From: Pseudomonadota bacterium
GTDB taxonomy: Bacteria > Pseudomonadota > Alphaproteobacteria > Sphingomonadales > Sphingomonadaceae
NCBI GenBank assembly: GCA_023432995.1
Contig: JAEZES010000194.1
Coordinates: 1 to 12,728 of the forward strand
DNA: 12,728 nt
Direction: 5' to 3'
The translations under genes were made by a program, and so were the position numbers. Below are positions 1 through 6,675 of the stretch, one piece after another (the stretch's first letter is position 1; every line of letters starts with the position of its first letter). The notes beneath the pieces are model-generated. The model was not told the DNA's origin. It did no database searches and was given only the letters and a program-made list of their open reading frames with translations.

Positions 1-990
1 GACCGCGTGAGGCTCGCCCGCGCGATCGACGCGACGTTCATCCGCGAAGGCATCGGCGAGACCCGCGCGGTGATCGTGATGCACGGCGGCGAGATCGTCG
101 CCGAACGCTACGCCGATGGATACGGCCGCGACACGAAGTTCCTCGGCTGGTCGATGTCGAAGACGGTGACCGGGGTGCTCGTCGGCATGCTCCTGGCCGA
201 CGGCCGGCTGCGGCTCGACGACTCGCCGCCGATTCCCCGCTGGCAGCGCGCCGGCGATCCGCGCGGCGAGATCACGCTGCGCCAGCTGCTGCAGATGCGC
301 TCGGGGCTGCGTCACGAGGAGAAGGCCGAACCGGTCTACACTTCGCCCGAGGTGCGGATGATGTTCCTCGACGGGCGCGACGACATGGCCGGGTGGGCCG
401 AGGCCCAGCCGCTCGAGCACGAGCCCGGGCGGGTGTTCGACTATTCGACTCCGACGGCAATGATCCTGTCCGACGTCATAGCGCGAACGCTGGTGCCGAA
501 CGGCAGCGCACTGCAACGACAGCAAGTGGTCAGCGAATTCGTGCGCGCGCGGATGGCTGTGCCGCTGCGGATGCCGTCGCTGACGGTCGAGTTCGACCGC
601 GCCGGGACAATGATGGGCGGGAGCATGGTCTGGGCGACGGCCCGCGACTGGGCCCGGTTCGGCGAGTTCCTGCGCCACGAGGGATCGGTCGCCGGAGCCC
701 AGATCGTGCCGCGGGCATGGGTGGAATTCATGATTGCGCCGAGCCCGCGCGCCCCGGATTATGGGGCCACCGTCTGGCTCAATCGCGACTCCGGCGGCGA
801 GCGGGAGATGCTGTTCCCCGACCAGGGCCCGGCGGACCTGTTCGCGGCGATCGGGCACCTCGGACAGTATGTCCTGGTGTCGCCGTCGCAGCGGCTGACC
901 GTCGTCCGCCTCGGCAAGACCGACGGGCCCGAGCGCGACGCGCTGGTCGACACGCTGGCCGAGATCGTCGCGCTTTACCGCGAAAGGTAG
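1..990 (+). CDS. Serine hydrolase, class C beta-lactamase / 6-aminohexanoate-dimer hydrolase-like (5' partial)
   Basis: The reading frame is open from the first base of the window, so the N-terminus lies upstream; the GTG at 7 is only the first possible start inside the window. Numbering from that GTG, the nucleophile motif S-x-x-K is S49-M-S-K52. The second motif is Y146-S-T, where classical enzymes have Y-x-N. The third-motif region reads G283-H-L-G, then a Q-Y-V-L-V strand. This is the layout of the serine hydrolase (beta-lactamase fold) family that includes NylB-type esterases/amidases. By family knowledge these cleave esters or amides through an acyl-serine intermediate; the substrate cannot be read from sequence. 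I see no signal peptide because the start is missing. The last 16 bases overlap the converging phzF-like gene. The family call is firm; a role in antibiotic resistance is not supported. Confidence 0.85.
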   Translation, partial: DRVRLARAIDATFIREGIGETRAVIVMHGGEIVAERYADGYGRDTKFLGWSMSKTVTGVLVGMLLADGRLRLDDSPPIPRWQRAGDPRGEITLRQLLQMRSGLRHEEKAEPVYTSPEVRMMFLDGRDDMAGWAEAQPLEHEPGRVFDYSTPTAMILSDVIARTLVPNGSALQRQQVVSEFVRARMAVPLRMPSLTVEFDRAGTMMGGSMVWATARDWARFGEFLRHEGSVAGAQIVPRAWVEFMIAPSPRAPDYGATVWLNRDSGGEREMLFPDQGPADLFAAIGHLGQYVLVSPSQRLTVVRLGKTDGPERDALVDTLAEIVALYRER

Positions 991-1781
991 AAGCGGCCCT
1001 CGACCACCGTCACGCAGCCACCGCCGAGCCAGGCCTGCTCGCCATCGAGCCGGCAGGCCAGGTCGCCGCCTCGCGCGGAGGCCTGGTGTGCGGTGAACCG
1101 GTCGCGACCGAGCCGCGCCGCCCAGAACGGAGTCAGCACGGCGTGCGCCGAGCCGGTCACGCTGTCTTCGTCGACGCCGGCGCCGGGCACGAACACGCGG
1201 CTGACGACATCGGTCCGATCCCCGGGTGCAGTGCAGATGAACTGATCGTCGCCGAGCGCGGCAAGTCCCTTGAAATCGGGCCGCAGGGCCCGAACCGCCT
1301 CCTCGCCCGAGAGCAGGAATACACTGTAGCGGTCGCTGCTGCGCCAGACCTCGAGCGGCTCGGCCCCGAGCAGCGCCGCCGCCTCGGCCCATTCGCCCGG
1401 CTCGGTGCGGATGGCCGGCAGCGCAAGCTCGTAGCCGCCCTCGGCCATCCGCCGGACTTCGAGCACGCCGGCCTGGCGGGTGCGGAAGGTCACGCGATCG
1501 CCGCCGTCGCGCCCGAGCAGCACGTGGCCGCTCGCCAGCGTGGCGTGCCCGCACAGGCGAATCTCGCATGTAGGCGTGAACCAGCGCAGCTCCCAGTCGG
1601 CCGCTCCGGTCGCGTCGGGCACGACGAACGCGGTCTCAGCGAAATTGTTCTCCTCGCCGATCGCCTGCAGCACCTCGTCGGGCAGCCACGCGTCGAGCGG
1701 CATGACCGCCGCCTGGTTGCCGGCGAACGGCCGGTCGGCAAAGGCGTCGACGTGCCAGTAGGGCAGGACGGGAGCGCTCAT
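975..1781 (-). CDS. PhzF-family isomerase-like protein (phenazine biosynthesis PhzF superfamily)
   Basis: A 268-residue protein of normal length for the PhzF family (DapF-like fold, two mirrored halves). Visible family marks are F19-A-G-N22 near the N-terminus, N46-F-A-E49-T50 with the acidic residue expected to act as catalytic acid/base, L76-C-G-H-A-T81, and D206-S-V-T-G-S-A-H in the second half. PhzF itself isomerises dihydro-hydroxyanthranilate, but most bacterial homologues have no known substrate, and no other phenazine genes are here, so I do not assign that pathway. The ATG at 1781 is chosen because it overlaps the stop of the upstream CDF gene (ATGA) and has a GGAG at 1790-1793, 8 nt upstream. 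The same frame stays open far upstream, but that part is arginine-rich out-of-frame sequence of the CDF gene. The stop (TAA, 975-977) lies inside the converging serine hydrolase gene. Confidence 0.88.
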   Translation of the reverse strand: MSAPVLPYWHVDAFADRPFAGNQAAVMPLDAWLPDEVLQAIGEENNFAETAFVVPDATGAADWELRWFTPTCEIRLCGHATLASGHVLLGRDGGDRVTFRTRQAGVLEVRRMAEGGYELALPAIRTEPGEWAEAAALLGAEPLEVWRSSDRYSVFLLSGEEAVRALRPDFKGLAALGDDQFICTAPGDRTDVVSRVFVPGAGVDEDSVTGSAHAVLTPFWAARLGRDRFTAHQASARGGDLACRLDGEQAWLGGGCVTVVEGRFYLSR

Positions 1782-2713
1782 GGCTTGGTCTCCAGCTTGG
1801 CGAATTCGTCGGCCTCGACGAGCTTGTTGCCCGGCTCGTCGACGTGGCCCTCGGGATCGATGTGGATCAGCAGTTCGAGACCGGGAAAGGCCGCGCACAG
1901 GTCGGCTTCGACCCGCTCGATCACCGCGTGCGCTTCGGCCACGGTCATCGCGGCCGGGAGATCGACGTGGAACTGGGCAAAGTCGCGGTGCCCGCTGGTC
2001 CGGGTGCGCAGGTCGTGCAGCTTGGCCAGCTCGGGATGGGTCGCCGCTCGCTCGATGAACCGCTGGCGCTTCTCTTCGGGCCACTCGCGATCCATGAGGT
2101 TGTCGACCGCCTCGCGCGAGGCGCGCCAGGCTCCCCACAGCAGCCACAGGCCGATGCCGAGGCCGAACAGCGGGTCGGCCTGGGCGAAGCCGAGATAGGC
2201 GTCGATGCCGAGGGCGGCGATCACGGCGAGGTTGAGCAGCAGGTCCGATTGGTAGTGGACGCTGTCGGTGCGGATCGCCAGCGACCCGGTCCGGCGGATC
2301 ACGTGCCGCTGCCAGCCGAGCAGGGCGAGCGTCGCGACGATCGCGATCAGCGACACGGCGATGCCCTCGCCGGCCGCCGCGACCCGCCCGCCTTCGATCA
2401 GGCGCACGGTCGCCCGCAGCATGATGCCCGCGGCCGACAGCGCGATCAGGATCACCTGCAGGAACGCGGCGAGCGCCTCGGCCTTGCCGTGGCCGAAGCG
2501 ATGCTGCTCGTCGGCCGGCCGCGACGCGATCCACACCCCCGTCAGCGTCACCAGGCTGGCGACGAGGTCGAGCGCGGTGTCGGCGAGGCTGCCGAGCATC
2601 GCCGTCGATCCGGTGCGCCAGGTCGCCCAGCCCTTGAGCGCGGCCAGGAACAGCGCTGTCGTCGTCGAAGCGAGCGCTGCGCTGCGATTCAGCCCGGACG
2701 CGCTCGCGGTCAC
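1778..2713 (-). CDS. fieF: Cation diffusion facilitator, FieF-like (Fe/Zn efflux)
   Basis: An inner-membrane divalent metal/proton antiporter of 311 residues with a cytoplasmic C-terminal domain. Starting at the GTG at 2713, the transport-site residues fall at D45, D49, H153 and D157, the numbering I recall for Escherichia coli FieF (YiiP). The second site is D68-x-x-H71-x-x-x-H75. The cytoplasmic metal residues H233, H249, H262, H284 and D286 are one off the E. coli positions. The D-x-x-x-D plus H-x-x-x-D pattern is the FieF type, associated with Zn, Fe and Cd rather than a strict Zn exporter; the true metal is inferred. The GTG overlaps the pdxH stop as GTGA, and the gene's own stop overlaps the phzF-like start as ATGA. 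An alternative TTG at 2737 would add 8 residues, but neither start has a good Shine-Dalgarno sequence, so coupling to pdxH is likely. Confidence 0.9.
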   Translation of the reverse strand: MTASASGLNRSAALASTTTALFLAALKGWATWRTGSTAMLGSLADTALDLVASLVTLTGVWIASRPADEQHRFGHGKAEALAAFLQVILIALSAAGIMLRATVRLIEGGRVAAAGEGIAVSLIAIVATLALLGWQRHVIRRTGSLAIRTDSVHYQSDLLLNLAVIAALGIDAYLGFAQADPLFGLGIGLWLLWGAWRASREAVDNLMDREWPEEKRQRFIERAATHPELAKLHDLRTRTSGHRDFAQFHVDLPAAMTVAEAHAVIERVEADLCAAFPGLELLIHIDPEGHVDEPGNKLVEADEFAKLETKP

Positions 2714-3312
2714 GGGTACAGCAGCGTGCTGGTCCAACCGTCGGCGGAGCGGGTGAACAGCCGCCGCTCGTGCAGACGGTGCGGGCGCGAGAGCCAGAAC
2801 TCGATCCGCTCGGGCGCCAGCCGGAAGCCGGTCCAGTGCGGCGGGCGCGGGACCGCGCCGTTGGGATGGTCGGCGCGCAAGGCCTCGACGCGCGCGAGAT
2901 AGGTGCGCCGCGAATCCAGCGGCCGCGACTGGTCCGAGGCGGCCGAGCCGAGCCGTGAGTCCGGATGGCGCGAGGCGAAATAGGCGTCGGCCAGCTCCGC
3001 GCTCACTTCCTCGAGCGGGCCCTCGATGCGGACCTGGCGGTGAAGCGACTTCCAGTGGAACAGCAGCGCGGCGCGCGGATTGGAGCGGATCTCGCCGCCC
3101 TTGCGGCTCTCGGCATTGGTGTAGAACACGAAACCGTCGGGTCCGCGGCCCTTGAGCAGCACCATGCGCACCGACGGGGCGCCGGCGGGTGTGGCCGTGG
3201 CGAGCGCCATCGCGTTGGGGTCGTTCGGCTCGCTCAGGACCGCTTCCGCCAGCCAGGCGTCGAACAGCGCGAGCGGATCGCCGTGGGGAATCGCGTCGTG
3301 TTCGGCTTCCAT
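2710..3312 (-). CDS. pdxH: Pyridoxamine 5'-phosphate oxidase
   Basis: Cytosolic FMN enzyme that oxidises PNP or PMP to pyridoxal 5'-phosphate, the last step of vitamin B6 synthesis and salvage. The 200 residues match the usual length. Recognisable blocks in order are V48-R-M-V-L-L-K, F63-Y-T-N-A-E-S-R-K with the following G-G (FMN phosphate and substrate binding), L84-F-H-W near a Q-V-R-I-E-G strand, the S119-R-L-G segment ending Q-S, and the C-terminal signature R156-P-P-H-W-x-G-F with R-L-H-x-R, ending in L-L-Y-P. The frame opens 26 codons earlier at 3390, but that extension is arginine/proline-rich, unlike the family, and would run to within 4 bp of the divergent dnaJ start, so I use the ATG at 3312. 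First gene of the pdxH - fieF - phzF-like operon; its TGA overlaps the next start. Confidence 0.95.
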   Translation of the reverse strand: MEAEHDAIPHGDPLALFDAWLAEAVLSEPNDPNAMALATATPAGAPSVRMVLLKGRGPDGFVFYTNAESRKGGEIRSNPRAALLFHWKSLHRQVRIEGPLEEVSAELADAYFASRHPDSRLGSAASDQSRPLDSRRTYLARVEALRADHPNGAVPRPPHWTGFRLAPERIEFWLSRPHRLHERRLFTRSADGWTSTLLYP

Positions 3313-3357
3313 GGGCGATGCCCTATCGGGTCGCCCCCGGCGTGGAAAGCCTCGCGC

Positions 3358-3386
3358 TTGCGCGGCGCCACTGTTCTGCCTAGCTA
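3358..3386 (+). promoter_or_regulatory. Possible sigma-70-like promoter of the dnaJ-type gene
   Basis: TTGCGC (3358-3363) and TAGCTA (3381-3386) are separated by 17 bp, in the 81 bp gap between the divergent pdxH and dnaJ-type genes. Transcription would start about 7 nt after the -10 box, at or next to the ATG at 3394. No Shine-Dalgarno sequence precedes that ATG, so the transcript may be leaderless. This is a pattern match only: the -10 box is weak and no start site is known. Confidence 0.3.
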
Positions 3387-3393
3387 ACACGCC

Positions 3394-4344
3394 ATGGCCG
3401 ATCCCTACGCGACCCTGGGCGTTTCACGCGGTGCGACCGAGAAGGACATCAAGTCCGCCTACCGCAAGCTGGCCAAGGAGCTCCATCCCGACCGCAACAA
3501 GGACAACCCGAAGGCCGCCGAGCGCTTCTCGGAGGTGACCAAGGCCTACGATCTGCTGTCGGACAAGGATAAGCGCGCACGCTTCGACCGCGGCGAAATC
3601 GACGCCGACGGCAATCCGGCCATGCCGTTTGGCGGAGGCTTCCGCAGCAGCGGCTTCCGCCACGCCGGCCCGGGCAACGGGCCTTCGGCACACGACTTCC
3701 AGGGTTTCGGCGTGGGCGACGACATCGACCTCGGGGACATCTTCGAGGGGCTGTTCGGTGGAATGGGCGGCGCGCGCAGCGCCGGGCCCGGCGACTTCGG
3801 CAGCCGGCGGCAGGCCCCGCCGCAGCGCGGCGCCAACGTCACCTACCGCCTCAAGGTGCCGTTCGCCGACGCGGCGACGCTGCGGCCGCAGCGGGTCGGG
3901 CTGGCCGACGGCTCGACCGTCGACCTCAAGCTGCCGGTCGGCGTCGAGGACGGCACCCAGATGCGGCTCAAGGGCAAGGGCCAGCCCGGCCCCGGCGGCG
4001 CCGGCGATGCGCTGGTCAAGATCGAGATCGAGCCGCATCCGTTCTTCGTCCGCGATGGCGACGACGTGAGGCTCGAGCTTCCGGTGACGCTCGACGAGGC
4101 GGTGCGCGGAGCCAAGGTCAAGGTTCCGACCGTCGACGGCCCGGTCATGCTGACCGTCGCGCCGGGCTCGGGCTCGGGCAAGGTGCTCCGGCTCAAGGGC
4201 AAGGGCTTCTCCAAGAAGGGCGGCGGCCGCGGCGATCAGCTGGTCACGCTCGAGATCCAGCTGCCCGAGGACCTTGCCGACCTGGCCGGCCGCCTCGAAG
4301 GCTGGCGCGACACGACGCAGGTGCGGAACCGGCTCGGCGTCTGA
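3394..4344 (+). CDS. DnaJ C-terminal-domain protein, class B J-domain co-chaperone (CbpA/DnaJ-like)
   Basis: Cytosolic Hsp40-type partner that stimulates DnaK ATPase and delivers unfolded clients. Residues 1-68 are a J domain with the obligatory H31-P-D33. A Gly/Phe-rich linker follows (about 78-145), containing the D115-I-F motif seen in many DnaJ/CbpA proteins. Two C-terminal client-binding beta domains follow at about 146-214 and 215-292, with the P214-H-P-F-F-V-R-D-G-D junction typical of this family. There is no C-x-x-C-x-G-x-G zinc finger, so it is a class B protein and not the main DnaJ of the dnaK-dnaJ operon. Length 316 is normal for CbpA-like proteins. The ATG at 3394 puts the J domain at the extreme N-terminus. 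It is followed 36 bp later by yihY on the same strand. Confidence 0.92.
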   Translation: MADPYATLGVSRGATEKDIKSAYRKLAKELHPDRNKDNPKAAERFSEVTKAYDLLSDKDKRARFDRGEIDADGNPAMPFGGGFRSSGFRHAGPGNGPSAHDFQGFGVGDDIDLGDIFEGLFGGMGGARSAGPGDFGSRRQAPPQRGANVTYRLKVPFADAATLRPQRVGLADGSTVDLKLPVGVEDGTQMRLKGKGQPGPGGAGDALVKIEIEPHPFFVRDGDDVRLELPVTLDEAVRGAKVKVPTVDGPVMLTVAPGSGSGKVLRLKGKGFSKKGGGRGDQLVTLEIQLPEDLADLAGRLEGWRDTTQVRNRLGV

Positions 4345-4380
4345 GCCATTGCCCGATCGAAGCGGCGAGGAAAGGTCTCG

Positions 4381-5397
4381 ATGGCGCCCGGACTGACGGA
4401 CCACGATCGGCCCGGACCGCCGCTCCCCGACCGTTCGCCCGAGGGCCGGCGCAAGGAGGCGCTCAGGCACAAGGCCGGGCTGACCGAACGGGTGTCGCGC
4501 CGCGTCGGTCCGGGTACGCGGGCCTACGAAGTCGCCTGCCGGGTCCTCGTCGGGGCGTGGAACGACGGCTTCATCCACGCCGGCAACCTCGCCTACATGT
4601 CGGTGCTGGCGATCTTCCCGTTCTTCATCACCGGCGCAGCGCTGTTCAGCCTCGTCGGCGAGGAAGCCGAGCGCGCGGCGGCGATCAACGCCATCGTCAT
4701 CGCGCTGCCGCCCGTGGTCGGCAGCGTGATCGAGCCGGTCGCGCGGACGGTGGTCGAGCAGCGCAGCGGCTGGCTGCTGTGGATCGGCGGGCTGGTCGGG
4801 CTGTGGACCGTCGGCAGCCTGATCGAGACCATCCGCGACATCCTGCGGCGAGCCTACGGCACGCGCGCGACCCAGGCGTTCTGGAAATACCGGCTGTTGT
4901 CGACCGGAATCACCGTCGGCGCGGTGGTGCTGGTGATGCTGAGCCTGATCGCGCAGGTCCTGATCGGCACCGCGCAGCAGGTGATCGAAACCTACATGCC
5001 CCGGCTGTACACGGCGACCGACGAACTCGCCGTGGCGTGGTTCGGGCCGGTCGTCATCCTCTACGGGTCGGTCTACCTGCTGTTCTTCACGCTGACTCCC
5101 GCAGCCTACCGCAAGCGCCGCTACCCGAAGTGGCCGGGCGCGCTGCTGGTGACCGCGTGGTGGGCCGCGGTCACCGCCGTGCTGCCGCGGCTGCTGCACG
5201 ACGTGTTCCGCTACGATGCCACCTACGGCTCGCTGGCCGGCATCATGATCGTGCTTTTCTTTTTCTGGCTCGTCGGACTAGGGATGGTCATGGGGGCCGA
5301 GCTCAATGCGGCACTGGCCGTCACTCCCGAAGAGGAGGAAGACCGGCTGGGCGCTGAACACGACACAGCGAAGGATCGGGAGGAACACAGCCGATGA
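4381..5397 (+). CDS. YihY/BrkB (UPF0761) family inner-membrane protein
   Basis: A 338-residue polytopic membrane protein. Hydrophobic segments lie near residues 73-92, 103-115, 131-150, 174-197, 218-240, 253-270 and 283-310, between a proline/charged cytoplasmic-looking N-terminus (1-50) and a very acidic tail (317-338). The family signature is clear at the end: Y282-G-S-L-A-G, a phenylalanine-rich helix and G305-A-E-L-N-A. The family was once labelled ribonuclease BN in error; its real function is unsettled (transport or envelope roles have been proposed), so I give none. The ATG at 4381 follows a strong GAGGAAAGG (4367-4375) with a 5 nt spacer. The stop overlaps the fabI start as ATGA, so the membrane protein and FabI should be co-translated from one mRNA. 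Confidence 0.9.
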   Translation: MAPGLTDHDRPGPPLPDRSPEGRRKEALRHKAGLTERVSRRVGPGTRAYEVACRVLVGAWNDGFIHAGNLAYMSVLAIFPFFITGAALFSLVGEEAERAAAINAIVIALPPVVGSVIEPVARTVVEQRSGWLLWIGGLVGLWTVGSLIETIRDILRRAYGTRATQAFWKYRLLSTGITVGAVVLVMLSLIAQVLIGTAQQVIETYMPRLYTATDELAVAWFGPVVILYGSVYLLFFTLTPAAYRKRRYPKWPGALLVTAWWAAVTAVLPRLLHDVFRYDATYGSLAGIMIVLFFFWLVGLGMVMGAELNAALAVTPEEEEDRLGAEHDTAKDREEHSR

Positions 5398-6209
5398 CGT
5401 CACCGTCGAACGGGCTGATGCAGGGCAAGCGCGGGCTGATCATGGGGCTCGCGAACGAGAAGTCGCTGGCCTGGGGGATCGCCCAGCGGCTCGCCGAACA
5501 TGGCGCCGAGCTGGCGTTTTCATACCAGGGCGAAGCGCTCGAGCGGCGCGTGCGCCCGCTGGCCGAGCAGCTTGGGTCCGACTTCTGCTTCGACTGCGAC
5601 GTGTCGCAGATGGACGCGCTCGACCGGGCGTTCGACACGCTGCGGGCGCGGTGGGAGACGATCGACTTTCTGGTCCACGCGATCGGCTTTTCCGACAAGA
5701 ACGAGCTGCGCGGGAAGTACGTCGACACCAGCCTCGACAACTTCCTGATGACGATGAACATTTCGGCCTACTCGCTGGTCGCGGTGACCAACCGCGCGCG
5801 GCCGATGATGCCCAACGGCGGCTCGATCCTGACCCTGACCTACTATGGCGCCGAGAAGGTCGTGCCGCACTACAACGTCATGGGCGTTGCCAAGGCGGCG
5901 CTCGAGACGAGCGTCAAGTATCTCGCCAACGACCTCGGCCCCGAGAACATACGCGTCAACGCGCTCAGCGCCGGGCCGATCAAGACGCTCGCGGCAAGCG
6001 GGATCGGCGACTTCCGCTACATCCTCAAGTGGAACGAGCTCAACGCGCCGCTGCGGCGCAACGTGACGATCGAGGACGTCGGCGGCGCCGGGCTCTACAT
6101 GCTCAGCGACCTGGCGAGCGGGGTGACCGGCGAGGTGCACCACGTCGACGCGGGGTACCACCTCGTCGGCATGAAGCAGGAAGACGCGCCCGACATCTCG
6201 CTGGTCTAG
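5394..6209 (+). CDS. fabI: Enoyl-[acyl-carrier-protein] reductase (NADH)
   Basis: Reduces trans-2-enoyl-ACP in the last step of each fatty-acid elongation cycle, in the cytosol; the target of triclosan and isoniazid-type inhibitors. This is a divergent short-chain dehydrogenase of 271 residues, close to the usual 260-275. The N-terminal nucleotide-binding stretch runs G18-L-A-N-E-K-S-L-A-W-G. The active site is Y150, Y160 and K167 in the FabI spacing Y-x6-K (Y-N-V-M-G-V-A-K), followed by R-V-N-A-L-S-A-G-P-I-K-T-L-A-A-S-G. These blocks closely match E. coli FabI (Y146, Y156, K163). The ATG at 5394 overlaps the yihY stop and has GGGAGGA at 5378-5384, 9 nt upstream. No target-site change giving triclosan resistance can be judged from this reading. 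Confidence 0.97.
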   Translation: MTSPSNGLMQGKRGLIMGLANEKSLAWGIAQRLAEHGAELAFSYQGEALERRVRPLAEQLGSDFCFDCDVSQMDALDRAFDTLRARWETIDFLVHAIGFSDKNELRGKYVDTSLDNFLMTMNISAYSLVAVTNRARPMMPNGGSILTLTYYGAEKVVPHYNVMGVAKAALETSVKYLANDLGPENIRVNALSAGPIKTLAASGIGDFRYILKWNELNAPLRRNVTIEDVGGAGLYMLSDLASGVTGEVHHVDAGYHLVGMKQEDAPDISLV

Positions 6210-6211
6210 AC

Positions 6212-6240
6212 TTCTCAGGGCCTTTCGTTCCTGATATGTT
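6212..6240 (+). promoter_or_regulatory. Possible promoter of the GFA-domain gene
   Basis: TTCTCA (6212-6217) and TATGTT (6235-6240) have 17 bp between them, each matching the sigma-70 consensus at four of six positions. They sit in the 61 bp between fabI and the GFA gene and would give a leader of about 24 nt carrying the AAGGAG at 6258-6263. Pattern only; the GFA gene could equally be read through from fabI. Confidence 0.3.
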
Positions 6241-6270
6241 CTGGGCAGCGAGTCGGGAAGGAGCCGGGAC

Positions 6271-6675
6271 ATGCTGACAGGCGGATGCAGGTGCGGGGCG
6301 GTGCGCTACCAGGCCGAGGTCGACGACCCGACGCGGCACGGGCTGTGCCATTGCGAAGACTGCCGGCGCTCGGCGGGGGCCCCGGCGGTCGCCTGGATGG
6401 CGGTGCCCAAGGACCGCTTCGCGGTGACCGAGGGAGAGCCGGCCCGGTGGGACGGGTCCGGCGGCGCCGAGCGCTACTTCTGCGGCACCTGCGGCACCGG
6501 GCTGTACTATTTCAACGAGGCGGTGCTGCCCGGGATCGCCGACATCCAGTCGGCGACGCTCGACGACGCCGGCGAGTTCGCCCCCGCGGTGCAGATCCAG
6601 TGCGCCGAGCGCCTCGGCTACATGGCCCACCTCGGCGAGCTGCCCGCGTTCGAGCGCTGGCCGGGCGGCGCCTAG
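6271..6675 (+). CDS. GFA-domain (glutathione-dependent formaldehyde-activating enzyme-like) zinc protein
   Basis: A small 134-residue cytosolic protein with the cysteine pattern of the GFA/CENP-V fold: C6-x-C8, C26-x-C28-x-x-C31 and C71-G-T-C74-G. In Gfa these ligands bind two zinc ions, one of them labile to glutathione. Gfa of Paracoccus speeds formation of S-hydroxymethylglutathione, but most short homologues have no proven substrate and no formaldehyde dehydrogenase gene is nearby, so only the fold is assigned. The start is supported by AAGGAG at 6258-6263 with a 7 nt spacer, and the first motif begins at residue 6 as usual. The TAG stop overlaps the stop of the converging wecC in a shared palindromic CTAG (6672-6675), leaving no intergenic space for a terminator. 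Confidence 0.9.
   Translation: MLTGGCRCGAVRYQAEVDDPTRHGLCHCEDCRRSAGAPAVAWMAVPKDRFAVTEGEPARWDGSGGAERYFCGTCGTGLYYFNEAVLPGIADIQSATLDDAGEFAPAVQIQCAERLGYMAHLGELPAFERWPGGA

Noticed and set aside
393..2198. 601-codon open frame on + crossing the serine hydrolase and antisense to phzF-like and fieF
   Set aside because: Arginine/glycine/alanine-rich with no motifs; a typical GC-driven shadow frame over three well-supported genes.
1782..2534. N-terminal extension of the phzF-like frame, making a 519-residue fusion
   Set aside because: The extension is out-of-frame fieF sequence; the PhzF motifs begin right after the ATG at 1781, which has a ribosome site.
3313..3390. Upstream start for pdxH giving 226 residues
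   Set aside because: The added segment is unlike PdxH and would fill the whole gap to the divergent dnaJ start.
4161..4180. Short GGCTCG direct repeat inside the dnaJ-type gene
   Set aside because: It encodes Gly-Ser repeats in a flexible turn of the C-terminal domain; no sign of a separate element.
3424..5199. 591-codon open frame on - antisense to dnaJ and yihY
   Set aside because: Low-complexity D/R/H/Q-rich translation, no domain, no ribosome site; mirrors codon bias of the real genes.
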